Source: Eunapius fragilis
Lineage: Eukaryota > Porifera > Demospongiae > Spongillida > Spongillidae
Direction: 5' to 3'
DNA: 64,000 nucleotides
NCBI GenBank assembly: GCA_963681505.1
Contig: OY811993.1
Location: 186,001-250,000, forward strand
Shown here: piece after piece, positions 32,174 to 45,065 of the stretch
Layout of the letters: each line of letters opens with the position of its first letter
Numbering within the stretch: the first letter of the stretch is position 1
Position numbers and translations under genes: made by a program
The notes under the pieces: generated by a model
Database searches by the model: none
Seen by the model: only the letters and a program-made list of their open reading frames with translations
What the model was told of the DNA's origin: nothing

Positions 32174-32572
32174 GCAAGAGCGTAGACAAATTTTTTAGGG
32201 TGGGAGGCTAATTGTGGTTGGGGGTTTAGACCCGCGATACGAAAAGAGGGGGGGGGGGGGGGGGGGTGCTGTCCGCTTTAGGCCCGATACGAAAAGCGGG
32301 ATGGGGGGTGGGGCGGGGGGCGGGAGATGTGTGCTGTACACTTCAGGCTCAATACGAAAGGCGGGGGGGGGGGGGGGGGGGGGGGGGGGCTGCTAAGCGG
32401 AAGAGGGGGAGTACCTTGTACGAAAGGACAACTCTATGATCTATTGAATAGCGCGCGCTTTACGATTGATTATTAACGACTCCAGAAATTTTAATAACTC
32501 AAGTTCAAAAATCTGGTGGGCTAAAGCCCCCCTGCCCACCCCCCCCCCCCCCCCCCTTGTCTACGCCCTTGC
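32174..32572 (+). mobile_element. G-rich miniature element, copy 2, complete
   Basis: Ends GCAAGAGCGTAGACAA (32174-32189) and TTGTCTACGCCCTTGC (32557-32572) are inverted repeats matching at 15 of 16 positions. Inside are three versions of GCCCGATACGAAA-like phrases each followed by a poly-G run (up to about 30 G), then the same unique segment as copy 1 (TTGAATAGCGCGCGCTTTAC ... AGAAATTTTAATAACTCA). 399 bp and no coding capacity: a MITE-like, non-autonomous element. Confidence 0.82.
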
Positions 32573-33054
32573 TATGTCTTAAGTTCATCAGTAGCGCATC
32601 GACAAACGATCCATCGCTTGATTTGATCCCCATTAGCGTGCTTAGGAGCGGTATGAATCGGCAGTGGCAGTGTGGCTGAGGTGGCAAACCCATGTATGTT
32701 CGTATACGTTCATACAACATGTATTATCTCTGATTCATATACTTGTCAGTTTACTGGTGATTGTGCGGAGAAATACTGGTTTGCGCCCCCAGCTACACCG
32801 CCTCCGTGATCTGGCTGAACTGTGACTATTCAAAGTGTAGCCAATGCACTTATTTGTATCATTGTGTTACCATGCACTGGTGGAAGTTTGTGCTAGCATG
32901 CAACAATACGGAAAAGTTAAAGCGGCTCGGGCTACGCCCCAGTCCCGATCGGGTGAGCTTACAACGCTCCCCCAAAACCCCTCCATGTACCCCCTCCCCT
33001 TGGACAATAAGCCCCCCCCCCCCCCACAAACTTTGAAAGTCGTCTACGACCATG

Positions 33055-33297
33055 ACCATAATGAATGTAGTTAAATTAAAGGTCTATCCAACAGTTTGTT
33101 TAGTTCAGCTGAATATTCGTTATTTTCCGCATAGAGAAAATCCGCATAAACGCGGTACCACTGTAGACCGTGTATGGGAGCTATTTGTTTCAACGGAATG
33201 CGCACAATATGTGGCACGCCGAAAAACATAGAGGTACGAACATTACAGCCCTATTGGCTTATACCGTATCGTCTAATTATAAATCTAGTTTCTAGCA
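33055..33297 (-). repeat. Dispersed repeat, second copy, part 2
   Basis: Inverted match to 21155-21400, including the pogo-like terminus (CGCGGTACCACTG followed by TA at 33164). The NTPase frame begins just beyond. Confidence 0.75.
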
Positions 33298-33334
33298 CTA
33301 TTTAATTTGTCAACCGTCGTTAAAGGGTTAAAGG

Positions 33335-34459
33335 TTGTACAGTCACATGTCCATGTTGAAGGTGGGCAGTGTTATAGGCTTAGGTGGCTGTGCGTCTGTC
33401 ATTGCGTTTAACTCCAGTGAGTACTGGAGAATGGCTCGAAACATTCAGCGCGGGAAATTGTTCTTACCTGACCGCAAAAATCACCTGGACCCCGCTCTCT
33501 GTCCATTTCCTCTCGCTGATGTAAGGAATGCAATAAATACAGCGAACTCCTTCTGTGGACTCGTTGGACTAAAGGCAGTCGGAAAAACAAGCACGCTCGA
33601 GTTGATCTCAAAGGAACAACCAAATGTTGTATACGTGAAGATGAAGGCGAGTGGAAATGTATGCCATGCGTTGTATGAACCTTTGAAGAAATCCACTTAC
33701 CATTTACCGTGGCCTTTGGATCTAGTGCGCTTCGATTCATCGCTTACTACCGAAGATCGCTTAATCAAAGTTTTCAGATATGTAGAGAAGAGCTCGGGCA
33801 CCAAGGTACCGCTGTAATCGACATCGAGCCAGACCGCCGCTCAGATTCCTTCATACTGACTCCTTCATACTCATTCGATCCTGACGCAAGAGAGTTTACT
33901 CGCCAAATCAAACATCTCGTTAATTCGGGTGTAATGCAATGCTTATTTGCCGCTTCAGAAGGGGCTAGCTTTCGGGTGGAACGCGCTCGTGAACCCCGTC
34001 TTAAACTGTTTATAGCATACGAGCTCTCAATGCCTTTTGCTGAAAAGTATCTTCAAAAAAATGTACAGTCTACCTGTTGACGCAGATACGAAAGACATGT
34101 TGACTCGCCTACCACGTACATTTGCTACATTAAAAGAATTTGCCTCAGCATCCGACAAGAAAGCATTCGTTGATTCTGCTTTCGATGAATTAGTGTGGAA
34201 GGTACGACGCACCCTCTTAATGAGTGGCAAAGCTGAGAAAATTTATCGTATAGCACTTGAACGTGAAATTCGTTTTAAAGACATACGACAGCTGCCATTT
34301 TCTGAAGCTGATTTTGACAAAGTGTTTGTGGCTGCCGATGTGTTTACCTTGACTGCAGGAGGTTACAAATACAGGTTCCAGTTTGAAGCGACTCGTGTTG
34401 CTGCAAGGCAGGTTTTGAACACAGCAAATAAAAAAGGATGGCTAACTTGGCCCTTCTAA
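33335..34459 (+). pseudogene. Unclassified P-loop NTPase, intronless, two frame breaks
   Basis: A single continuous protein can be followed through three overlapping frames. The first (33335-33817) has a short hydrophobic N-terminal segment (SVIGLGGCASVIAF), then a clear Walker A, GLKAVGKTS (residues 78-86), preceded by 'DPALCPFPLADVRNAINTA'. The frame changes near 33810, and the second piece (to 34080) gives a Walker B-like AVIDIEP strand. It changes back near 34050 at a run of seven A, and the third piece ends at 34459 after 'KKGWLTWPF'. The two shifts are opposite in sign. I cannot name the family; AAA+/STAND-type NTPases and the NTPase part of Crinkler-like proteins are possibilities only. 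No intron, unlike the host-type genes here, so horizontal or mobile origin is worth testing. Confidence 0.65.
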
Positions 34460-34774
34460 CAATATCAATGTTGTGTAATGATTCAAATCGAGAATTTAAT
34501 GCGTCTATCATTGTTACGTCAGCCCCCCCCCGCCCCCCATTGGGAGGGATTTAACCTTTATTAATGAGATGCTATTGCTAACTTGAATTAGGCTGCTCGC
34601 TATTTAGAGTACTGAAACAGAGGTCATTATTAACACATCTACTGCTAATTGCAAGTCATGCAAGAAGAAGCCTGCTAGAACATTCTGAGGCTATATAATA
34701 CCCTGTATGTCTTTATGTATGCGTCAGTCAGTCTCGTGTAAGACCCTTTTACTGGTAATACAATACTTGTTACA

Positions 34775-35897
34775 TTGGTGGCAGCGGTGGGATAGGATGG
34801 CAACCTCGAAGTCAAGCCTATAGCTCTCCTGGAAATTACTACCGATGATTTTGAACGTTCTTGGACCAGGTTCCATTTGGTTGCGGCTGCCAGTAAATGG
34901 GATGATGAGAAGAAGCTCCTTTTGCTCCCTGCACTACTTCGTGGGAAACTGGTGGAAATATTCATTTCCCTCAGCGCGGAGGAGAAAGAAACTCTGACGA
35001 AGCTGAAACAAGCTTTGAGTGACAGAGCAGGCATAACGCGGGACTCGTTGACCTCCGCTAAGACGTTCTCGGAGCGCAAGTAAGGCGCCTACGAGTCAGT
35101 TAGGGACTACGAGATAGATCTAACGAGGTTGTTTAAAGAGGCCTACCCCAACGAGGATACAACAAAGTCTGCCGTTCTGCTGCAGGGGTTCCTCGGCGGT
35201 TTTCGTCCGGAGATCACCAGACACATCTTGCTAAAGGGGACCCCGAACAAACCGGAGGATGCACTGAAGGAGGCGTTGGCCGTCGAGCGCGCCCTTGCAT
35301 TTCAAGAGAGTGAGAAGCACGAAACACCTGTGCAAGTGGTTCGTACGAAAACGACGCCTCCAGCTGCAGAGAAATGCGCGAGCTTCAAAAGCTGATGAGC
35401 GAGATGCTGATTCGTTTGCAAAGTTTGGAGTCTGGTTTGGCAGAGCGAAGAAAGACGGACGAGGCACAACGTCGCGATCGCCGACGGTGCTTTACGTGCC
35501 ATAAACTGGGATACATCAGCCGCAACTGCCCAACTAGTGAGCCCCGAAATTCGGAGCGACTACGCCGTCAAGGACCCTATCGCGGCGATTCAGAAGAGGA
35601 AGACCCAGTTAAGGTATGTGGAGTAGATCACACTACGCTTCGCGTGCGCGGGTTATTGGGGGAGAGACCAATTGATTTTTTGGTAGACTCGGGCGCCGCG
35701 GTCTCTGTGGTTACTCTCGACATTTTACCTTCCAGCAGTCATTCAGAAATTGACAAGACTACGCTACTCACCGTCGGAGCGAATGGCAGTCCGTTAGATG
35801 TCATAGGCCGTGTTAATATTCCGATTACCATTGGTGATTTCGTTAATACGCACTCATTTGTAGTTGTTCGAAAACTTACCGTTGACTGCTTGTAACA
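34775..35897 (+). mobile_element. Gypsy-like LTR retrotransposon remnant (gag and protease only)
   Basis: TTGGTGGCAGCGGTGGGAT at 34775-34793 resembles the primer-binding region that follows the 5' LTR in many gypsy elements, and the preceding ..TTACA fits an LTR end. gag follows from about 34877, with an in-frame TAA at 35081 before 'GAYESVRDYEIDLTRLFKEA'. The frame then shifts near 35390. Next come a zinc knuckle (CFTCHKLGYISRNC, the usual His replaced by Tyr) and an aspartic protease with the active triad DSG in FLVDSGAAVSVV. The homology stops at 35897; RT, RNase H, integrase and the 3' LTR are missing. Confidence 0.82.
35374..35895 (+). pseudogene. Gypsy gag C-terminus and protease fragment
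   Basis: 173 codons joining nucleocapsid zinc knuckle to a retropepsin-like fold (DSGAAVSVV at about residue 108). The frame ends in a stop soon after the flap region. Truncated relative to any complete pol. Confidence 0.8.
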
Positions 35898-36053
35898 AAG
35901 GAGCTTTTTAGGGTTGTTAACTCATATAGAAAGATCCAAACTTATTATTACGGTATTAAGAGTGCAGGTGGCGACTACTCCATACTGGCGAACATACCTG
36001 ACGCTACCCTAAATTTTAAACGTCCACCGTTTTTCATTTCATCTGCATGGCTG

Positions 36054-36104
<51 letters not shown>

Positions 36105-36890
36105 TCATGTCACGCCTATACACATTCTTTCCACATAAGACAATATTCTTTTCCCCTTGCTGTACACCCTGTAAATTGTTATGTTGTGTGCTACATGGAT
36201 TCACTCATAAGCGTTGCCCATTAGAAATTTTTTTCTATGTCTTTTGGTTACAGTGCTTTCACTGGCCTACTATACAACCCACTTTCCCAACTATTTATAT
36301 TCAAATTGATGTGTTTTTCACGTGTGTAACTGGATTTTGTGTTGTATACATAGTGGTATAGGAGCATGAGGGCAAATGCCCGAACACTTTTTTCAGAGGA
36401 AGGGCATTGCCCTCCCCCCCCCCCCCCCCCTCCCAACCCCTCCCACCATTGGTTGTATGTACTGGATTAATGTGTTGTATGTACTGGACTATTTGTTTCC
36501 TGTCTCACAGTACCTGCCACATCATGGCATACCATGCCTCATGTCCAATGCAGAAGGTTTGTTTGAAGGTTCTACAGGTATCATTGATGATGCGAACAAG
36601 GTAATGCGGGCTGTTGTTAGGGGAGCTAGGGACCTGTCACCGCATGTAGGTTGCATGGGCTTGGGGAAGGCATTGGAGTCAACTATTTTTTAGGCCTGTG
36701 GAAATGGAACTTAATCACAGTTGCAACATGGATGGAGATGTATATATTTTTATGCTTGGCATGTGTACTGGTGTTAGTATTCGTTGGCACATCTGTAGTG
36801 AAGAAACAAATTTGTCAATAAATCTTACCAGTTTATAAGCATATGGCAAACTACACAACTTTGGATATAATCCCTAGGGTTTTTAAAACA
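35898..36890. other. No gene seen; CA repeat and poly-C
   Basis: A (CA)n microsatellite lies at 36056-36100 and a poly-C run at 36410-36431. An open plus-strand stretch at 36500-36693 ('YLPHHGIPCLMSNAEGLFEG') is not recognised. Confidence 0.4.
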
Positions 36891-37038
36891 CAGCTTGTAA
36901 AGCAGAGGGTCCTCTCTCTGTGTTACTGAGAAAGAACCCTCTGTTAATCTATAATCGACGAGTGCCAGGTTAACCTGGTAAACCTGTCAACTTTCTCTAC
37001 GATTACCTCATACGATCACCTCATGGAAAGGGCTAAAA

Positions 37039-37584
37039 ATGGCTTCTCGAGGAGCTGCAGATTTCAGCGCCACTCCAAAGCTTCATGATGAAGTATCACG
37101 GCAAGGCAGACAACTTACGAAGAATGCATACGTTCGGATCTGGTTGGATGAAGTCTAGCGTAGGTGATTTCTGTCATTAAAACTAAGTGGAGAGTGGAGT
37201 GGACTATCGGGGAGGCCACTATTGTCTTGGATCACGGGAAGGTGTTTTGGAAGCCAAATGGAGACGTTGGTTCAGTAAGCGGTCCAGCGATAGAAAACGA
37301 TTGTCTTGAGGAAGAAGACCGAGGAGATCATGAAATGGAAGCTGTTGGTGAGGACGATAATGAAGGACATGAAGAAGGTGAAGATGATGTCAATGAGGCA
37401 TCCCCTAAAGTGCAAGCTGGGAGATGAATTCCTGAAGTGGGAGAAACTCAATAGTGGAGTGATTGTTGACCAACGTGCCAAGGATGGGTGGGGTAACAAA
37501 TTGTTTAGGTCCACTGGCCACTGCCTCAAGTGCAGCAATGAAGAAGGAAAGTTAGAATTTTCGATCCCGGGATGTGTGGATTGA
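37039..37584 (+). pseudogene. Unrecognised short reading frames
   Basis: An ATG at 37039 opens 39 codons ('MASRGAADFSATPKLHDEVS') to a TAG. A second frame (37164-37427) carries an acidic stretch (EEEDRGDHEMEAVGEDDNEG), and the neighbouring frame continues 'FLKWEKLNSGVIVDQRAKDG' to 37584 with a CLKC pair. AGGTTAACCTGGTAAACCTG at 36970 and the GACAGGTAAACCTGTCAAAA stretch at 37779 loosely bracket the region. It looks like a broken transposon gene, but I recognise no family. Confidence 0.35.
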
Positions 37585-38009
37585 AAACTGGGCAATCATG
37601 CATAGATCAACGGGATGCTTTGAAGAATGCTGTGTAGTTAAAGTTTTTCTAAGACACCACATGTAAAACTCCATGATTTATGCTTTTCTGATATGTACTA
37701 TGCAATGAACATGTTTGGTACCTTTAAATTTAAAGTTAGAGGTGCAAAATAACCCTCTAATTTGGACAGGTGTTTTGACAGGTAAACCTGTCAAAATTCT
37801 CGTCACTTACGGATTAATCTATACACCATTATAGATCCCCTCTTATGTGTACATCATTGGGACCTGTCTTATGTGTACACCATTGGGACCTGTCTTATTA
37901 TACATCCTATTTCCTTTCCTACGTGTAGGGGTACCAGTTTGGAGGTTGTTACATTCACATGCCCTTGCAAAATCGAAACATATATGTATAATTATATATA
38001 TATGCCTTA

Positions 38010-38285
38010 TAGCAGCTGCAAGAGAAAAGGATGAGGTGGAAAGTGAAGCTGGCTGATCTGGAGCTGATTGGAGATAAGGAGGTACAAGAATTGTTGTGGG
38101 CTATGATATCAGGGTGGGTGTGATTGTATCTGCTTTTATTTATGTTCTACACCTTGGCCAAGAGTTTCATTATTGTTAGAGAAAGAGAAACAGCTGACCT
38201 TACTACAGGAACAGCAGACTAAGCTACGAGAACAGCAGACTAAGCTACAGGAACAGCAGACTGAGGTACAGACAGGGCTGGCATG
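38010..38285 (+). CDS. Possible coiled-coil exons
   Basis: Two short plus-strand stretches, 'LQEKRMRWKVKLADLELIGD' at 38015 and 'EKQLTLLQEQQTKLREQQTK' at 38185, the latter with the heptad-like repeat LQEQQTK three times. Splice boundaries were not settled. Confidence 0.35.
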
Positions 38286-38574
38286 TAATTGCATAGGTTT
38301 GTCATCTTGCTGGGTGAGTAGTTTTATAAAAGAACATAACTCACTATAGCAAAATAATAATCTGTCTATGCATACTTTTCCAGTTCACTGCTTCTCTTTG
38401 CCCTGCAATCCTCCCATCATTCCCAGCCACTATGTATGTATGTCTGTGTGTGGTGTGTATGTGTGTGTGTGAGGTTGGAAGCATTAACGGAGCAATGTGC
38501 ACTTACAAGTAATGAGATTCATTGATAGTGGTACCTGTATTTACTACACATGCACCTACTCAGGTGCTACGTGT

Positions 38575-38830
38575 ATCACCTGCAATGGTACCAGCTCCTA
38601 TGTCCGTGGGCGGTGGTCACTTGTCGGTGTGAGGTCCCCAGCACCACAGCTGTCTCCCAGGTAGCTGTGGTGATTACATCGACTCAGCTGTGCCATGGCA
38701 ATGTGATAAGGCTGCCACAAGCCCCACCCTGTACTGGGAGGGACGTGCCCTCATCGTCAGAGAGGTGTGGGCCAATAGAGGGCCACAACAAGGATGGACG
38801 TGGCTACTTCAAGGCAATGGTGTTGTGACC
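38575..38830 (+). pseudogene. Cys-rich Ig-like exon of an FN3-type gene
   Basis: The frame reads 'LLCPWAVVTCRCEVPSTTAV', 'VITSTQLCHGNVIRLPQAPP' and then SSSERCGPI, which resembles an Ig-like module that often precedes FN3 repeats in invertebrate surface proteins. It stops at about 38828. It lies 110 bp before a clear FN3 exon in the same strand. Confidence 0.45.
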
Positions 38831-38942
38831 ATACGTGTGGAGCAGAACCTGGAGGGGGGCTGGTCAGTAAGTTTAATGTTGATGTGGTTATTGTAAACTG
38901 CATTTATCTCCTCCTCCCTCCCGCTCCTTCCCTCCACCCCAG

Positions 38943-39210
38943 CCTCCCTTGGTCCTCCTGTTGGCCTGACAGTAAGCAGTACCTCTGTGGACCAGCTAAC
39001 AGTGACCTGGACCCCTCCCACCACTGGTGGTGTTCCTACCAGCTACAATGCCAGTATCAATGACAGTTCTAACACTCGGGCCCTCATCCCTGCCAAGGGA
39101 ACTCTACTGAACACCTTCACTGGACTGATCAGTGACACACTCTACACTGTCTCAGTGGTGGCCATCAACTGTGGTGGGACCAGCAGTGTGACGTCAGCCT
39201 CTGGAAGAAC
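38943..39210 (+). CDS. Fibronectin type III domain exon
   Basis: After the acceptor CTCCACCCCAG the frame gives 'SLGPPVGLTVSSTSVDQLTV', TWTPPTTGGVPTSYNASI, then LYTVSVVAINCGGTS and ends SGRT at a GTAAGT donor. The Trp of strand B, the Tyr/Leu of strand F (LYTVSVVA) and the length fit one complete FN3 domain encoded by one exon with symmetric edges. The gene is probably a cell-surface or secreted protein. The remaining exons are not recognisable in the window. Confidence 0.88.
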
Positions 39211-39399
39211 ATGTAAGTGTAGATATTAAATAATGTATTGTGTAACCAAGGCAACTGTAGATGTGTTTATATTATTGGGATCGATGCGACAAGGAAGGAC
39301 CTACTACTGAATTTTTTATGCTTTGGTCTTCCTCCTATGGGTGTACTTAGTGTCCTTAGCTACATGTACCTATCTCTACACAGTGGTCCTCCCTCCTAT

Positions 39400-39532
39400 G
39401 GGTGTACTTAGAGGGGTACATGGTACAGGGGTGCATGGTACAGGGGTACATGGGTGCAGGGGTACATGGGTACAGGGTACATGGGTGCAGGGGTACATGG
39501 GTACAGGGGTACATGGGTACAGGGGTACATGA
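39400..39532. repeat. GTACAGGGGTACATGG minisatellite
   Basis: About nine imperfect 14-17-bp units (GGGTACAGGGGTACAT, with GTGCAG variants). Confidence 0.95.
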
Positions 39533-39772
39533 TTTTTTTAAAAGGTATTTTGTTACTTGAGATAAAAGTACATGTGTGAAGTCATCAATGTCGGTGTCTC
39601 ATGATCCCAAATGCACATGGATGTGGTGTCTGTTGCTATGCCAACACAGGTTCTGTCTGCTGAAGTGAACAAACATGCAGATAGCTGCAATGACATATGC
39701 CATGAAGGTCTGGGTACCTAGTCCACTCGGACTTCTTACGCAACTTTGCACCTGATAGCCTTTTAGATGAAG

Positions 39773-39786
39773 GTAACCATGGCAAC
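39773..39786. promoter_or_regulatory. Perfect RFX X-box sequence
   Basis: GTAACCATGGCAAC matches the consensus GTNRCC-AT-GGYAAC in both half sites. RFX factors use this site to drive ciliary genes. It is about 480 bp upstream of the first recognised dynein C-terminal exon on the plus strand. Since that exon encodes a C-terminal part, the site would be intronic to an intact gene. Chance occurrence cannot be excluded. Confidence 0.4.
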
Positions 39787-40260
39787 CCACTTCGGCTAAA
39801 TGTTACATTAAACTTTTAACTTTTGGGGGAGTTAGTTAACGTTGCTGTAGTCACATGTGTCGCATGTATGTGCATGGTCGGCTATATTCACTAGGGGAAT
39901 CCAGGGTTCAAAGGCCATAATCTTAGGGGTTAAATACCACCAAGGCCTTAATTGTAGGAGTAAGAACACCATATTATTTTATAGCTTCACATCTTAACAG
40001 ACTGCTAGTGCAGGCTGTGATCGTCCTAAGGAATTAATGGTTCTGAAATGGTGGTTCTAAGGGGTTAAATGGTGGCATGTACTGTGGAGTGATGTGTGAA
40101 CAGTGCATGTACACATGTATATCCTTTAAACCCTCCTCTCCTCCTCCCACTGGGACCCATGGGACTTTCTTGTAGGAGGTCCTGCTTGAATTGCCCCTTA
40201 CACATGGGATACGAACCTAGCTGATGAGCTCCCACTATTTTAGAATGTTTTTTTTTTGCA
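39787..40260. other. No exon seen
   Basis: Sequence between the X-box and the first recognised dynein exon, with a poly-T tract and CAG acceptor at its end. Confidence 0.4.
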
Positions 40261-40261
40261 G

Positions 40262-41672
40262 ACTTTTTGTTGCACTCCTCTGCTGCTCAGTCCTACAGGA
40301 GGGTTACCAGAAGCTCCACCTCCACCGGCAGCACCCCTGTTAACGCCCAGCTGAGGAGGTCGTCACAGCAGCCCGAGAAGATGGCCGCATCCCTACTGGC
40401 CCATCCGCCGCTGGCTCAACTAGCAGAGCTCAACCTGTCGGCCATGCCCAAGGCAGTCCTGTACTCCCTGGGGACCGACTCCTCCCTCCTCAGGGAACTC
40501 CCCCTGCTCTGGGGGGTGTGAATAAGCTGATGGAGGTCATCCCAACTGGCTGGAAGAAGGTACTTACATCTGTGCATCACAGCATCACACCACACACACA
40601 CACTCACACATACACTCACACACATGTATATGCACGCACACACACATATATACACACATACACACACACACACACTCATACATACACACACACATACACA
40701 CATACAGTACACTCACATACAGAATGTTGTGTTGGAGCGCCTGAAAAAGCATGGTGAAGTCTCCATTTGCTCTGTTTATCCAAGAAGAGTCCAATAAGAT
40801 GACCCAGTGCTTACAAGCTATTCACAGTAGTCTCCAGGCTAGCTGTTTGGGGGATACTCTCTGAACATCCACATCTTGTAGACTTGGCTTTGTCCATACT
40901 AACCCTGAGTATTCCAAAGTACTGGTTGGAACAAGTTGGAATCTTGGCTCCATCTGGAGCCTGGCCACTGAAGGACTGGATCCGGGACTTGGTCCAACGG
41001 TTTGCATTCATTGACTGTGTCCTACAGGAGGTCTTGCAAAGACACCAACCTATTGGCTAGGTGGATTCATCAGCCCACAAGATTTCCTCAATGTAGTGCA
41101 ACAGGTAACCCCCTCAAAAAACTTTGTAACAAAGTCACAAGCCACACCCAATACATTACAGAGTGTAATAAAGTCCTGGTGTTCCCTGTCTGGACCTGCT
41201 GAGCAGGTCATGTATGTTACTGACCTCACTGCATGAGATAAATATCACGTATGTCTAGTCCCCAGTATATCATATGCTCGTCCCCAGTCCTACACATCAT
41301 CATACTTGTCCCCAGTTCATTATTGTATTGCTCTTCATGTAGATACATGACCCCCCTGCTGAGGGTGAACTCTTTTTTCACGGCGCATACCTCTGGGGTA
41401 TAGGCTTTGAAAAAACTGCCACCTTAGAGCTCCGTGATGTCCCGCCAAAGCCTCCTGTCTCCACTCCCCTCCCGCTCCTCCACCTCACCATCACTGCCAA
41501 GCCAGAGCCATCCACTGGCCAGCAAATGGAGGCAAAGGGGCCATACCAGTGTCCCATGTATGTGTCAAACAGAAGTCACAGTAGTCCGCTGTTCACACTG
41601 AACGTGTCCAGCAATGATGTGGGCCAAAGCAAGTGGATGAGGAACCTGACCTGTACCCTGAGACCATTCTAG
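40262..41672 (+). pseudogene. Dynein heavy chain C-terminal exons, several frame breaks
   Basis: Exon 40262-40559 (acceptor TTTTTTGCAG, donor GAAG|GTACTT) ends in 'NKLMEVIPTGWKK'. After a CA-repeat intron, exon 40718-41105 gives 'NVVLERLKKHGEV', 'FALFIQEESNKMTQCLQAIH', 'IPKYWLEQV', 'WPLKDWIRDLVQRFAFIDCV' and 'YWLGGFISPQDFLNVVQQ', all hallmarks of the dynein C-terminal region. A final exon at about 41341-41672 starts 'IHDPPAEGELFFHGAYLWGI' and ends 'CTLRPF' with a TAG. Single-base frame changes occur near 40505 (C run), 40775, 40835 and 41050. The sequence is far from the common axonemal chains, so it may be a divergent member (a DNHD1-like protein is one guess). Confidence 0.75.
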
Positions 41673-41884
41673 AACTGAACACCACCAACACCCTCATTGC
41701 CAGGCCCATGCTGCCCACATGTGTATTCACATATACTCTATTTAGTGTCCCCACTGCATTGTCTCAGTAAAGCTCATGTTAAAAAATACAATGCACCGCC
41801 TTTGGGTTACCAATCATTTATTTCAAGTAGATTCCTTATAAGAATGAGATTGTCGGATGTGGAGTATAATTACCCATGACATCA

Positions 41885-43589
<1,705 letters not shown>

Positions 43590-44289
43590 TGATCCTTTCG
43601 TTTGACCTAGTGACAACCTGACCACCTTCAAATTCTCAAATGCTTCAGCACCTAGCTTTGAAGCTGCACACAAGCACACATAACACACGCACATTACACA
43701 AATAAATTATCATTACCAGAGACTATTTGCACTAACCAGTCCCCGAGTACGACTTGCGGCAGGTACGAGTGACCTCCTTTCCTGCATCCATGTACATCTT
43801 TCCCTTGCCATTGATGGCATGGACACCACCCAAAGCCAGCATACCACCGGCAAAGCAGGCCTTACAGGAGAATTAAAAAATAAATAAAAAGCAGCAATAA
43901 ACCCACCCCACCATACAAAGTGCTGCATCTTCCCATCCATGACCCACGAGCATATAAAGTGAGACCGTTGGATGACAGCCTATTCAAGATAGCCTTTTTA
44001 AAAATAAAAGACGGTAACATGGACACAATAAGCCCCTCCAAGGAACTAACAGTGGACAGCACTGTAACATGAAGTAAACATATTCTTGTATGGCTTCCCC
44101 TCCTCCCCCTTCCACCACATCTATTGCAGTACAGTACATGTCCCTAGCGTCAATGTCTGCCTTGGAAGTCCAATCCATGACTTTGAGGAGATACTCATGG
44201 AAGCTGTCCCCTAGGGCCCCTACCGGTATAGGAGCTGCAGTGGATTCAAAGACATAGCCCGTAACTCTAGTGGATAGGCAGCAATACAT

Positions 44290-44840
44290 CTACAACTTCA
44301 ACAACACTAGGGCCATCTGACAAGCCAATACAGGCCAACAGACAAACCAGCTGGTAATACACAAATGCACTGCACACACCTCATGAATCCAACCCACCCA
44401 CGTAATGCTACCATATCTGGTATACAGCCGTGTTCCTAAAGTTCTGATCCTATTACTCATCCATCATTACCCCCCCCCCCCCCCCCCCCTCCGCCAACAC
44501 AGTACATCAAACTACAAGTTATTCTCTGCATATCAGCCATCCAGTCAAAGGGCTTCCTCCCAACACTAAGGGAGGTGCCCCCCAACTCCACCTTCTGAGA
44601 CCACCCCTTTCATGGCAAACTGTCGGCCAGGTGCTGGTGACATAAGAAACTCCCTCTCTTCTCTTGTGGCTTAACCTCTGCAGAGCTCAGCTTGCTTCAA
44701 CCTGCAATGAGATTAGCAGGTGATAATACAGAAGACACATGAGGGGGGGGGGGGAGGGGGATACAATTTGCTTGATGAACAAGTTATTGTGTTTGTAGAA
44801 AAGACAGGCGATGATATTTAGAGCATGCTTACACATGTTC
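44290..44840. other. No clear exon; poly-C and poly-G runs
   Basis: Would be expected to hold upstream GH47 exons, but I see none. Poly-C at 44470-44488 and poly-G at 44743-44759. Confidence 0.35.
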
Positions 44841-44849
44841 CTCCTGTTA

Positions 44850-45065
44850 CGCAGTCCTCATGTGACTCATCACACACAATATGTTCCCTGTCATGTGACC
44901 ATATGCTTTGTGACCCGTCACACACCATGGTCCCTGTCATGTGACACATCACACACCATGTTCCCTGTCATGTGACCCATCACACACCATGTTCCCTAAC
45001 ATGTGACCCATCACATACCATGTTCATCACATGTTCATCACATACCATGTCATGTGACCCATCAC
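44850..45065. repeat. ~32-bp tandem repeat
   Basis: Units of CATGTGACCCATCACACACC followed by ATGTTCCCTGT, about six imperfect copies. Confidence 0.92.

Noticed and set aside
33408..33740. 110-codon minus-strand frame
   Set aside because: Antisense shadow of the NTPase frame.
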